A DNA stretch of 64,000 nucleotides from contig CACNXC010000005.1 of the NCBI GenBank assembly GCA_902624315.1, positions 1 to 64,000 on the forward strand, read 5' to 3'. Position 1 is the first letter of the stretch, and every line of letters begins with the position of its first letter. The notes below the pieces were generated by a model. That model was given only the letters and a program-made list of their open reading frames with translations. It did no database searches and was not told where the DNA came from. Origin of the DNA: an uncultured Pelagibacteraceae bacterium (lineage in GTDB: Bacteria; Pseudomonadota; Alphaproteobacteria; Pelagibacterales; Pelagibacteraceae). Shown piece after piece: positions 53,513 to 62,367 of this stretch. The position numbers and the translations under genes are program-made.

Positions 53513-54274
53513 TTAATTTTTTTTTTGGTATTTAGTCATTTTAGTGACCAAGGCAAAGTATATTTTACTAGGTAAGAAACTAAATATCTTAAGCACTAAA
53601 GTCAAAGACTTAGGAAAATGTATTTCAAAAGTTTTTTTATTTACCAAGCCATCATATATTTTTTCAGCCGCATATTCAGTAGTCTTTAAAAAGGGCATTT
53701 TAAAATCATTTTTATCTGTCATTGGAGTTTTGATAAAACCTGGTGAAACTAAACAAACACGAACATTTGATCTTTTGAAGTCAAAATATAAACTTTCAGC
53801 TAAATTATTTAGAGCAGATTTTGAGGGTCCGTACCCGGTCGAATTTGGTAAGCCTCTATAACCAGCAATTGAGGAGACGATAGTAATTGTTCCACTTTTC
53901 TTTTTTTTAAAATATTCTTCAACTGCTTTGATAGCATTCAATGTCCCAAAAAAATTAATTTTAAAGACTTCCTCAATTTGTTCAACATCAATATCCCTCT
54001 CTTTTTTTGGATTCCACGTGCCAGTGGAAAAAAAACAAATGTCTACATTTTCAAATTTATTCTTAATTTTTTCAAAAACCTCTTTACATTTTGATTTATC
54101 AGTCACATCTAATGGAAATGAATTTATATTTTCATGATTGTTTGCAATCTCATTAAGAAGATTCTCACGTCTGGCTGAAATAGCAACATTCCACCCTTCA
54201 TTAGCAAATTTTATTGCAAGAGCTTTGCCGATTCCAGTACTCCCACCAGTTATCCAAATTGTTTTTTTATTCAT
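53513..54274 (-). CDS. SDR-family NAD(P)-dependent oxidoreductase
   Basis: A 253-residue short-chain dehydrogenase. Cofactor motif TGGSTGIGKA at the N-terminus, catalytic serine/tyrosine/lysine in SSIAGYRGLP and GYGPSKSALNN, and a C-terminal hydrophobic region (about residues 225-245) that may attach to the membrane. A member of this family often accompanies the CFA/DUF1365/DUF3833 cluster, where it could act on fatty-acyl or aldehyde groups. The gene is divergent from tspO with only 24 bases between starts, and convergent with the Cys-rich gene. Confidence 0.88.
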   Translation of the reverse strand: MNKKTIWITGGSTGIGKALAIKFANEGWNVAISARRENLLNEIANNHENINSFPLDVTDKSKCKEVFEKIKNKFENVDICFFSTGTWNPKKERDIDVEQIEEVFKINFFGTLNAIKAVEEYFKKKKSGTITIVSSIAGYRGLPNSTGYGPSKSALNNLAESLYFDFKRSNVRVCLVSPGFIKTPMTDKNDFKMPFLKTTEYAAEKIYDGLVNKKTFEIHFPKSLTLVLKIFSFLPSKIYFALVTKMTKYQKKN

Positions 54275-54298
54275 TATCTAAAGATGTATAATACTTTA

Positions 54299-54766
54299 AT
54301 GTTAAAAAATAAATTTTTATCATTCATACTTTTTTTTATTATCACATTTTCAGCCTCATTTATTGGAAGTTTAGTCACAATTAATTTTAAAGATCCTTGG
54401 TATTCTCAATTAGTCAAATCCGATTTTAACCCACCTGATTGGATATTTGCACCTGTTTGGACAACGCTATATCTAATGATGACAGTCGCTATTTGGTTTT
54501 TTTGGCATAGTAAAAGTAGAGACATGAACACGATTTATATTTATTTTATTCATATTATATTTAATACAACTTGGAGTATTGTTTTTTTTGGATTACACCA
54601 AATTTTTTTAGCTTTAGTTGTTTTGGTAATCTTAACTGGTTTAATAATTACTTTAGTAATTAGATATAAGCGTGTCAATTTTGTGAGTTATTATTTAATG
54701 ATTCCCTATTTACTTTGGTGTTGCTATGCATTATTTCTGAATATTAACTTACTGATATTAAATTAA
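54299..54766 (+). CDS. tspO: TspO/MBR-family tryptophan-rich membrane protein
   Basis: A five-helix protein of about 155 residues binding porphyrins or cholesterol-like ligands. Family landmarks are DPWYSQLVKSDFNPPDWIFAPVWTTLY (split: NPPDWIFAPVWTTLY), NTTWSIVFFG and PYLLWCCYALFLNINL. In Rhodobacter TspO affects tetrapyrrole export and oxygen/light regulation. The ATG at 54299 lies 7 bases after a perfect TATAAT (54287-54292), suggesting a leaderless start; an ATG at 54284 would place the -10 within coding sequence. It overlaps the next gene by 1 base. Confidence 0.9.
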   Translation: MLKNKFLSFILFFIITFSASFIGSLVTINFKDPWYSQLVKSDFNPPDWIFAPVWTTLYLMMTVAIWFFWHSKSRDMNTIYIYFIHIIFNTTWSIVFFGLHQIFLALVVLVILTGLIITLVIRYKRVNFVSYYLMIPYLLWCCYALFLNINLLILN

Positions 54767-55869
54767 TGGATGATGTTGTAATAGTTGGTGGTGGAATAAT
54801 TGGAGCCGCGACTGCTTACTTTTTATCAAAAGAGGGCAGAAAAGTTAAAGTTATAGAAAAAGACCCTACTTATAAAACTGCTTCTTTTCCTTTGTCATTA
54901 GGTGGCTTTAGAAGACAATTTTTCCAAAAAGAAAATATTTTATTAGGAAAATTTGCTAGAGAATTTATTTTTCAAATTCCAGATTTATTAAAAACTGAAA
55001 AAAATCCAAAACCCACTGCTAGTATGGTGACCAATGGTTATTTATTAATGTTTGGACCTGAGCATGCAGATGAACAATATAAAGCGCTCGAAAATCATAA
55101 AGCTTGTGATGCAGGAACAAAAAATATCAAAGGCTCTGAGTTGAATAATTTTTTTCCATATATCAATAGTGAGGGAATTGAAACAGCGACTTTTACTGAC
55201 AATCAAAGTGAGGGATGGATTGACCCCTTCATGTTTCATAGTGCTCTAAAAAGTAAAGCGATTGATCTTGGTGCAGAATTTGTTAAGGGTGAAGTTAAAT
55301 CTCTTTCAGAAATTAATGCTAAAACAATCATTTCAGCAGCTGGATGTTGGACTAAAGAGCTTTTAGAAGATATACCTGTTGAACCTCAAAAACATACAGT
55401 TTTCAGAGTAAAGTGCCCAAAACATATTCCTGAAATGCCATTAACGGGAGATCTAACAACAGGAGTTTATTGGAGACCTGAAGGCAAAGAATATTTAGCA
55501 GGTTCACCAAAATCAGTCTTTGATGCCAAAGATCTTGAACCAGCATGGGATGATTTTGAAGAACTGGTTTGGCCAGCATTAGCTCATAGAATACCGGCTA
55601 TGGAAGAATTAAAATTAACTGGTGGATGGGCTGGATATTATGATTGCAATCGACTTGATAACAATGCAGTTGTTGGAAAACATCCAAAATTTGAAAATGT
55701 TTACTTAGCAACAGGTTTCACAGGAAGAGGATTAATGCAGGCTCCGGGAATTGGTAGAGCATTAACAGAGTTGATTATGACGGGTGCTTATCAATCAATT
55801 GATATTTCAAATATGGCTGTAGAGAGAGTTTTAGGTAAACAGGCGAGACATGAGCCATATGTTCTTTAA
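54766..55869 (+). CDS. FAD-dependent oxidoreductase (DAO superfamily, FOXRED1-like)
   Basis: A 367-residue flavoprotein. FAD fold DVVIVGGGIIGAATAYFLSK at the N-terminus, LGGFRRQFFQKENI, and C-terminal YLATGFTGRGLMQAPGIGRAL. This is the D-amino-acid oxidase/sarcosine-oxidase superfamily, most like FOXRED1 proteins. Substrates could be N-methylated amino acids, which would fit sarcosine from the creatinase at 61 kb, but the identification is not specific. It is coupled to tspO by a 1-base overlap and abuts convergent selO. Confidence 0.78.
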   Translation: MDDVVIVGGGIIGAATAYFLSKEGRKVKVIEKDPTYKTASFPLSLGGFRRQFFQKENILLGKFAREFIFQIPDLLKTEKNPKPTASMVTNGYLLMFGPEHADEQYKALENHKACDAGTKNIKGSELNNFFPYINSEGIETATFTDNQSEGWIDPFMFHSALKSKAIDLGAEFVKGEVKSLSEINAKTIISAAGCWTKELLEDIPVEPQKHTVFRVKCPKHIPEMPLTGDLTTGVYWRPEGKEYLAGSPKSVFDAKDLEPAWDDFEELVWPALAHRIPAMEELKLTGGWAGYYDCNRLDNNAVVGKHPKFENVYLATGFTGRGLMQAPGIGRALTELIMTGAYQSIDISNMAVERVLGKQARHEPYVL

Positions 55870-57324
55870 TTAAGTTCCACAAAAAGTTTGATAATTTTCA
55901 TTTGAACTGGATAATATTTGGTATTCACTGATATCTTTTTGATCAATATAGGGGCTATTTAAGATTTTTAAAAAGTTAAGCAAAGGTTCCAAATTTCCTT
56001 GATCTGCATCTCTAAGAGTATTTTCAACTATATGATTTCTTGGAATTAAAAGAGGGTTTGCACTTCTCATCAATTTTTTATGCTTTTCCATTGAATTATG
56101 ATGACTTGATGATCTTTCATGCCACCTTTTTTTCCAGTTAATAAAATCAGCACCTTCATAAATATTATCTTCTTGAATTTTAAAGTTCATCAAATGGCAA
56201 AATGTATTTGTATAATCAACTTTATTTTGATGCATCCAGGTGAGTAAGTCTAAAATTAGGTATTTATCTTTCTCATCCTTACCAAGCAAGCCTAGCTTAG
56301 CCCTCATCATATTTAACCACTTTTCTTCATATGTTTTTTCAAAAGTGTCAATTATTTCAGTTGCTAATTTTACAGCTGTGTCTTGGTCTTTATCAATCAA
56401 AGGTATCAAGCATTCAGCAAATCTCGAAAGATTCCATTTTGTTATAACCGGCTGATTGCAGTAAGCATATCTTCCTAATTTATCAATTGAACTAAATACA
56501 GTTTTTGGATCATAAATATCCATGAAAGCACAGGGTCCGTAGTCAATGGTCTCACCAGCTATACTCATGTTATCCGTATTCATTACACCATGAATAAATC
56601 CAACTCTCATCCAATTGACAACTAAATCAATCTGTTTATCTAAAACAACTTTTAAAAGATCTAAGGCTTTATTTTTTGAATTTTCAATTTCTGGGTAATG
56701 TCTTTTGACAACATAATCAAATAATGTCTCTAACTCACCTTTTTTATTCCTTGCAGCAATATACTGAAAAGTTCCTACTCTAATATGACTTGATGCTACT
56801 CTGGTGAGTATAGCACCTTCTAATGGTGTCTCTCTAATTACATTTTCTCCAGTTTTTGCAACCGCCAGACTTCGCGTCGTTGGTATATTTAAGGCATACA
56901 TTGCTTCACTTATTAAATATTCTCTAAGCATAGGCCCTAAAGCAGCTCTTCCATCTCCATTTCTTGAAAAAGCAGTTTTTCCCGAGCCTTTAAATTGAAT
57001 ATCGTATCTATGATTATTTTTAGATACATGTTCTCCAATCAAAACTGCTCTACCATCACCAAGCATTGTAAAATGTCCAAATTGGTGACCCGCATAAGCT
57101 TGTGCTATTGAATTACTATTTTTTGGTAATTCGTTTCCTGTAAATATAGCCGATAATTCAGACTGACTTATTTCAGAAAAGTCTAAATTTAAATCTTTTG
57201 CCAAAGCCTTATTTAATAAAATCAGTTTAGGATTTTTAACTTTTACTGGATTTATCTTTTCTCTAAATGGCTCAGGCAATTTGGAATATGTGTTATCAAA
57301 ATTCCAATTGATATTATTTTTCAT
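55870..57324 (-). CDS. selO: Protein adenylyltransferase SelO (YdiU)
   Basis: A pseudokinase-fold enzyme that transfers AMP to hydroxyl side chains of redox proteins. The 484-residue sequence has the flipped-ATP motifs GDGRAVLIGE, QFKGSGKTAFSRNGDGRAAL (split: KGSGKTAFSRNGDGRAALGP) and FIHGVMNTDNMSIAGETIDYGP. It ends FCGT with a cysteine three from the end, the position of selenocysteine in eukaryotic SelO. It is 6 bases upstream of msrA on the same strand, so a redox-protection unit is likely. Confidence 0.95.
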   Translation of the reverse strand: MKNNINWNFDNTYSKLPEPFREKINPVKVKNPKLILLNKALAKDLNLDFSEISQSELSAIFTGNELPKNSNSIAQAYAGHQFGHFTMLGDGRAVLIGEHVSKNNHRYDIQFKGSGKTAFSRNGDGRAALGPMLREYLISEAMYALNIPTTRSLAVAKTGENVIRETPLEGAILTRVASSHIRVGTFQYIAARNKKGELETLFDYVVKRHYPEIENSKNKALDLLKVVLDKQIDLVVNWMRVGFIHGVMNTDNMSIAGETIDYGPCAFMDIYDPKTVFSSIDKLGRYAYCNQPVITKWNLSRFAECLIPLIDKDQDTAVKLATEIIDTFEKTYEEKWLNMMRAKLGLLGKDEKDKYLILDLLTWMHQNKVDYTNTFCHLMNFKIQEDNIYEGADFINWKKRWHERSSSHHNSMEKHKKLMRSANPLLIPRNHIVENTLRDADQGNLEPLLNFLKILNSPYIDQKDISEYQILSSSNENYQTFCGT

Positions 57325-57330
57325 AAATAG

Positions 57331-57906
57331 CTACATTTTCCAAATTCGATTTAAAATCTCTTCTCGTCTACAAGCTTTTTTATATTTTAAATAATTCAAA
57401 AAATATACTTGATAATAATCTTGATGACGATCTTCAGCTATATAAAATTTTTCAAATTCTTTAATATAAGTAACAACTTTTTTATTAAATTTTTTTTCTA
57501 GTCTTTTAAAATCTTTTTCAATTAAGTTTTTTTCCTTTTGATTTGTATAAAAAGCTGCAGATCTGTAGCTATAACCTTTGTCACAAAACTGACCATAGGG
57601 ATCAAATGGATCTATATTGAGCCAAAAATTTTTAAGTAATTCTTCGTAAGATATTAAACTTGCATCATAAATTACTTCTACAACTTCAAGGTGACCTGTA
57701 TTTCCATAAGTAACTTCTTCATAGGTTGGATTTTCAGTTTTTCCTCCAGAGTATCCTGAAATTACATTCTCAACACCTGTTAATTTTTCAAAAGACTCTT
57801 CCATGCACCAGAAACAACCACCAGCAAAATATGCTTTACTTTTTTCAGATGCCAATACTGAATTTGTAATTATTAAGTTTAAAAATATAAATAATAAAAA
57901 TCTCAT
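57331..57906 (-). CDS. msrA: Peptide methionine-S-sulfoxide reductase, exported form
   Basis: Repairs methionine-S-sulfoxide using the catalytic cysteine in AGGCFWCMEESFEKL. The 191-residue form starts MRFLLFIFLNLIITNSVLASE, a signal peptide, suggesting periplasmic repair. Other family landmarks are GYSGGKTENPTYEEV, HLEVVEVIYD, DPYGQFCDKGYSYRSAAFY and AEDRHQDYY. A longer start at 57924 puts residues ahead of the signal peptide and is less likely. It lies just after selO in the same direction. Confidence 0.94.
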   Translation of the reverse strand: MRFLLFIFLNLIITNSVLASEKSKAYFAGGCFWCMEESFEKLTGVENVISGYSGGKTENPTYEEVTYGNTGHLEVVEVIYDASLISYEELLKNFWLNIDPFDPYGQFCDKGYSYRSAAFYTNQKEKNLIEKDFKRLEKKFNKKVVTYIKEFEKFYIAEDRHQDYYQVYFLNYLKYKKACRREEILNRIWKM

Positions 57907-57945
57907 GATTAAAAATTTATACAAAAATTGGGAATTGAGTCTAGA

Positions 57946-57985
57946 TTATTAAAGGTAGCTACTTTAAGTAGCTTACCTTTAATAA
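57946..57985 (-). terminator. Terminator-like hairpin downstream of formate dehydrogenase
   Basis: TTATTAAAGGTAGCTACTT (57946-57964) pairs with AAGTAGCTTACCTTTAATAA (57966-57985), a near-perfect stem with one bulge. In the gene direction it follows the formate dehydrogenase stop by 13 bases and precedes msrA, with a short T/A-rich tail. Confidence 0.75.
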
Positions 57986-57998
57986 TTAAAAGAATGAT

Positions 57999-59198
57999 TT
58001 ATTTTTTCTTATATTTAGCTGCCTCTTCAGAACCACCTGTGGCAGATCCTTTACTATATGAGTGAGCACCCATTCCAGCTAATTGTCCATCTTTGACGAT
58101 AAGATATTGATCTCTAATTTCTTTTCCTTCAAAGAAACATTCTAAGATTTCTCTTACACCATCAGCATATCTTGTTTGAGCTGACAAAGATGTTCCAGAA
58201 GTATGAGGTGTCATTCCATGGTTAGGCATTGTTCTCCATACATGATCATTTGGAGCTGGCTGTGGAAACCAAACGTCTCCAGCGTAACCACTTAGTTGAC
58301 CACTCTTCAATGCTTTTGCAATAGCATCACGATTACAAATTTTACCTCTTGCAGTGTTTACAATATAAGCACCTTTTTTCATTTTGCTTATCATTGTATC
58401 GTCAAATAAGTTCTCAGTCTCAGGATGGAGAGGGCAATTTATAGTCACGACATCACAAACTTTTACCATAGACTCTACTGACTCATGAAATGTTAAGTTT
58501 AATTCTTTCTCAACACTATCTGGTAATTTATGTCTATCAAAATAATGTAAGTGTACATCAAATGGTTTCATTTTTCTTAATGCATCTAAACCGATACGGC
58601 CAGCGGCAACAGTTCCAATGTGCATACCTTCAACATCATAAGATCTTTGTACAGCATCTGCTATGTTCCATCCACCTTCATTAACAATTCTATGTTGGTT
58701 GTGATAGTCTCTCACCATTGATACAATCATCATTACAATGTGTTCAGCAACAGATCTTGAATTACAAAAAGTTACTTCAACTACATCAATTTTGTTATCC
58801 ATAGCTGCTTGTAAATCCACGTGATCAGAGCCAATTCCAGCTGTAATAGCCATTTTTAAGTTTTTAGCTTTAGCAATTCTTTCTTTAGTTAAGTAGTAAG
58901 GAAAAAAAGGTTGAGAAATTACTATATCAGCGTCAACGATATGCTTATCAGCCTCACATCCATCTCCATCTTTACTATTAGTAACTACTAACTCATGTCC
59001 ATTACTTTCTAAAAATTTTCTTAATCCTAATTCTCCCGAAACACATCCTAACAATTCTCCTGGATTAAAATCTCTTCCTTTTGGTGAAGGTAAAGTCATC
59101 CCGTCTGGATATTTTTCTAGTTTAGGAAGATCTTTAAGTGGATATGACTTAGGCATTCCTCCTTTTGGATCATCATATAATACACATAATATTTTCAT
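57999..59198 (-). CDS. fdh: NAD-dependent formate dehydrogenase
   Basis: Oxidises formate to CO2 with NAD+, giving NADH without metals. The 399-residue D-2-hydroxyacid dehydrogenase-type protein resembles the Pseudomonas enzyme. Active-site residues are the asparagine in TFCNSRSVAEH, the arginine in NTARGKICNRDA, and Gln/His of FPQPAPNDHVWRTM and MTPHTSGTS. The NAD fold lies in GTVAAGRIGLDALRKM. It takes formate released when C1-THF units are oxidised, e.g. after glycine cleavage. Good SD (aggag) near the start. Confidence 0.96.
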   Translation of the reverse strand: MKILCVLYDDPKGGMPKSYPLKDLPKLEKYPDGMTLPSPKGRDFNPGELLGCVSGELGLRKFLESNGHELVVTNSKDGDGCEADKHIVDADIVISQPFFPYYLTKERIAKAKNLKMAITAGIGSDHVDLQAAMDNKIDVVEVTFCNSRSVAEHIVMMIVSMVRDYHNQHRIVNEGGWNIADAVQRSYDVEGMHIGTVAAGRIGLDALRKMKPFDVHLHYFDRHKLPDSVEKELNLTFHESVESMVKVCDVVTINCPLHPETENLFDDTMISKMKKGAYIVNTARGKICNRDAIAKALKSGQLSGYAGDVWFPQPAPNDHVWRTMPNHGMTPHTSGTSLSAQTRYADGVREILECFFEGKEIRDQYLIVKDGQLAGMGAHSYSKGSATGGSEEAAKYKKK

Positions 59199-59275
59199 TT
59201 ATTCTCCTGCGTTACTTTCAATCATTAATTTATTTTGAGACATCTAACATTATTTTAATGTCGCTAGCAAACAAA

Positions 59276-59740
59276 TTATTTTGTTTTTGGATAACTCTTT
59301 TTAAGTATAAATTTATTAATTATAATAGCAAAAACTAGAATAATTATTGATCCTGAAATTATTGGGCTTAACAAATAGTCTAGTGAGACACTGCCCATAA
59401 TAACTATAATTGGATTTCCACCTGCAGGTGGATGAGTTACATTTAATAATATCATTAGACCCACTCCAAAACCAACTGCTAATGGTATAATTATAAATAA
59501 TGGCAAAGGAATTAAATATAAAAAAAACATTCCTACAATTGCAGTTACCAGATGCCCAAAAAAAACATTTTTGGGTTGGGCAAAAGGGCTTTCAGGATAT
59601 CCATACAATAGAACCATTGATGATCCAAAAGATGCTACAAGGAAAATTCCAAATTCAGTTTTATAAGTTAATAAAGTTAAAATACCTATAGTGATAATTG
59701 AAAATAAACCTGCAATAAAAGATTGTTTTAAATTACCCAT
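59276..59740 (-). CDS. HPP-family integral membrane protein
   Basis: A 154-residue protein with about four or five hydrophobic helices and the family motif THPPAGGNP near residue 107. The first part FGIFLVASFGSSMVLLYGYPESPFAQP is also typical. HPP proteins of plants and cyanobacteria move nitrite; the role here is unproven. It is 4 bases after an IscU-like gene on the same strand. It could be a small anion channel. Confidence 0.87.
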   Translation of the reverse strand: MGNLKQSFIAGLFSIITIGILTLLTYKTEFGIFLVASFGSSMVLLYGYPESPFAQPKNVFFGHLVTAIVGMFFLYLIPLPLFIIIPLAVGFGVGLMILLNVTHPPAGGNPIIVIMGSVSLDYLLSPIISGSIIILVFAIIINKFILKKSYPKTK

Positions 59741-59744
59741 AAAA

Positions 59745-60143
59745 TCATTTTGATACTATTTTTTTTATTGTTTTAAAAGGCAATAAAATACATTCTTTAC
59801 GAGATAAATTTTTATCATTAAATATTTTATTAAGCGATTTCCATTTTTTCTCAATATTTTCAACATTTCCCTCAAAATAATATTTTGCATCGTCGCACAA
59901 TTCATTAATTTTAGACTTATTTTCATTAATTGAAATTTTTGAAAGTAAGCTTGCTGAGGCTTGACAATAAACACAGGACTTACCTTGATAACCAAAGTCA
60001 ACAATTTTATTTTTTTTGATAACTAAATCTATTTGCATCTCATCTCCGCACATTGAATTTTTCAATTTTGAGTGGTGTGTATAGTTTTTGATACTTTTGT
60101 TATTGTTGGTATCAGAGGCTATTTTAAGAATATCCAAATTCAT
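59745..60143 (-). CDS. IscU/NifU-like Fe-S scaffold protein (SufU-type)
   Basis: A 132-residue U-type scaffold. Cysteine ligands lie in NSMCGDEMQIDLVI, GKSCVYCQASASLL and RKECILLPFKTIKK, the pattern of IscU/SufU that holds a nascent Fe-S cluster or zinc. No iscS/sufS gene is adjacent. A SufU-like sulfur acceptor is the alternative role. Encoded 4 bases upstream of the HPP gene. Confidence 0.85.
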   Translation of the reverse strand: MNLDILKIASDTNNNKSIKNYTHHSKLKNSMCGDEMQIDLVIKKNKIVDFGYQGKSCVYCQASASLLSKISINENKSKINELCDDAKYYFEGNVENIEKKWKSLNKIFNDKNLSRKECILLPFKTIKKIVSK

Positions 60144-60229
60144 ATTAATTTATTATACTAGTACCAATACTTTGTATAACAATTTAATTTATGTTGTAGT
60201 GCTAATCAATTAGATCTAAATAGTCGATT

Positions 60230-61135
60230 ATGGTTGAACTTAGAAATGAAAAAATAGCTGTACCGGTAGTTTTATTTGCAGGGATACTTTGGTCGTTTGG
60301 CCCTCTAGTAGTGAGATATATGAATGATCCTCATATGGTTCCTTGGCAATATATTTTTGGTAGAGGTTTAACTATTTTTATTATTTTAAATTTATATTTA
60401 TATTTCGAAGAAGGAATAAATTTTTACAAAAACTACAAAAAAGTAGGTAAATCAGGAGTTGTTGGTGGCATGGGTCTTGGTATTGCAATGATTTCATTTA
60501 TTTATTCAATTACAAATACCACTGCAGCAATTACTTTATTATGTTTAGCTGCAATGCCTTTTTTTACTGCATTATTAGCTTTTTTATTTTTAAAAGAAAA
60601 AATTTCTCTAAATGTTTGGATATCAATGCTTATTGCAACTGTGGGTATTATAATAATGGCTGTTGGTAATACTGAAAAAAATTCTTTAATAGGTTTTGTT
60701 TTTGGTCTCACATCATCAATAGGATTTTCAATTTTTTCTGTCACTTTAAGATGGAGGAAAGAAACTCCAAAATTTACAACAGTCGCTGTAGCCGGCTTAT
60801 TTTGTTTTATAACAGCTACAATTATGATTTTGGTTAATAAACAAACTTTTTTTGCAACTAGTTATAATAGTGCAATGTTTTCTTTACATGGGGTATTAGT
60901 GTGTTTAGGTCTTATTTTATATTCGATAGGATCTAAAGCAATCCAGGCAGCAGAATTAACATTATTATCTCTGACAGAGGTTATTGGAGGAATTTTTTGG
61001 GTATGGTTACCGTTATTTGGGATTAATGAAATTCCATCTACTAACACAATAGTGGGAGGTTTCTTTCTTTTCGTCTCAATTATTTATTATAGCCTTATTA
61101 TGAGATGGAATAAGAGATATATAGCTCTAAATTAA
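60230..61135 (+). CDS. EamA/DMT-family transporter
   Basis: A 301-residue, ten-helix metabolite carrier with two EamA repeats: VVLFAGILWSFGPLVVRYM, and LLCLAAMPFFTALLAFLFLKEKI followed by SLTEVIGGIFWVWLPLFGINEIP. It is 13 bases before the creatinase gene on the same strand, and the three genes to the right form one unit. The likely cargo is a guanidino compound, a product such as an amino acid, or a related solute. Direction of transport is unknown. Confidence 0.88.
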   Translation: MVELRNEKIAVPVVLFAGILWSFGPLVVRYMNDPHMVPWQYIFGRGLTIFIILNLYLYFEEGINFYKNYKKVGKSGVVGGMGLGIAMISFIYSITNTTAAITLLCLAAMPFFTALLAFLFLKEKISLNVWISMLIATVGIIIMAVGNTEKNSLIGFVFGLTSSIGFSIFSVTLRWRKETPKFTTVAVAGLFCFITATIMILVNKQTFFATSYNSAMFSLHGVLVCLGLILYSIGSKAIQAAELTLLSLTEVIGGIFWVWLPLFGINEIPSTNTIVGGFFLFVSIIYYSLIMRWNKRYIALN

Positions 61136-61148
61136 ATTCATAAAATTT

Positions 61149-62366
61149 ATGGAAAGGCCTGATTTTTTTACTTTAAAGAATGGTGAAAAGGCTAAACTAC
61201 CTTTTTCTAATGAGGAATATAATAAAAGATTAATTAAATTAAGATCTATAATGGATAAAGATAATCTTGATATGATTATTTTAACCTCAATGCACAATAT
61301 AGCTTACTACTCTGGTTTTATTTATTGCTCTTTCGGTAGACCATACGGATGTATTATTACTGAAAAAAAAATTGTAACTATTTCAGCTAATATTGATGCA
61401 AGTCAACCCTGGAGGAGATCACATTGTGAAAATATTATTTATACTGATTGGAAAAAAGACAATTTTTTAAAAGCGATCACCTCAATAATTGATGAGAATA
61501 AAATGCCTAAAAATATTGGAATAGAAAATGATCATATTACTTTAGAAATGAATGAAAAAATTCAATCAATTTTTTCAGCCTCTGCTTTTACAGATATTTC
61601 AAAAAAACTGATGAAGTTAAGAATGATAAAATCTAAAGAAGAAATAGAAATTATTAAAAATGGAGCAAGAATTGCTGATATTGGTGGAAAAGAAATTGTT
61701 AAGAATATTAAAGAAGGAGCAACAGAGTTAGAAATTGCAATAACTGGAAGAGATAAAATGGAAAAAGAAATAGCCAAAACATATCCAGATGCTGAATATA
61801 TGGATACGTGGGTATGGTTTCAATCAGGTATCAATACAGATGGCGCACATAATCCAAAAACAAATCGCAAATTAGTCAATGGTGATATTTTATCCTTAAA
61901 CACTTTTCCAATGATTTCTGGATATTATACTGCTTTAGAGAGGACTTTATTTTTAGATAATGTAAATGATGAGTCTTTAAAAGCATGGGAGGCAAATGTG
62001 AAGGTTCACAAAAGGGGGCTTGAGTTAATAAAACCTGGAGTAAAATGTTCTGACATATGTAATGAATTAAATGAACTTTTTGCTGAACTAGGATATTTGC
62101 AATACAGAACGTTTGGGTATGGACATTCATTTGGAGTATTGTCTCATTTTTATGGAAGGGAAGCGGGTCTTGAATTGAGAGAGGATATTGACACTGTTCT
62201 TGAAGAAAATATGGTTATTTCAATGGAGCCTATGATACTTATTCCAGAAGGAAATCCTGGTGCAGGAGGGTATAGAGAACATGATATTTTGGTAATAGGG
62301 AAGAATAGTTCAGAAAATATTACGAAGTTTCCATTTGGCCCAGAGCATAATGTTATAAAAGGTTAA
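61149..62366 (+). CDS. Creatinase (creatine amidinohydrolase)
   Basis: Hydrolyses creatine to sarcosine and urea. The 405-residue M24-fold protein agrees along its length with what I recall of the Pseudomonas putida enzyme: NIAYYSGFIYCSFGRPYG, SANIDASQPWRR, MRMIKSKEE-like LRMIKSKEE, DTWVWFQSGINTDGAHNP with catalytic H234 (His232 in P. putida), GYYTALERTLFLD, GYGHSFGVLSHFYGREAGLE and ISMEPMILIPEGNPGAGGYR (at most twenty). It lacks the metal ligands of aminopeptidases of this fold. Guanidinoacetate could be another substrate. Placed just before the amidinotransferase. Confidence 0.9.
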   Translation: MERPDFFTLKNGEKAKLPFSNEEYNKRLIKLRSIMDKDNLDMIILTSMHNIAYYSGFIYCSFGRPYGCIITEKKIVTISANIDASQPWRRSHCENIIYTDWKKDNFLKAITSIIDENKMPKNIGIENDHITLEMNEKIQSIFSASAFTDISKKLMKLRMIKSKEEIEIIKNGARIADIGGKEIVKNIKEGATELEIAITGRDKMEKEIAKTYPDAEYMDTWVWFQSGINTDGAHNPKTNRKLVNGDILSLNTFPMISGYYTALERTLFLDNVNDESLKAWEANVKVHKRGLELIKPGVKCSDICNELNELFAELGYLQYRTFGYGHSFGVLSHFYGREAGLELREDIDTVLEENMVISMEPMILIPEGNPGAGGYREHDILVIGKNSSENITKFPFGPEHNVIKG

Positions 62367-62367
62367 A

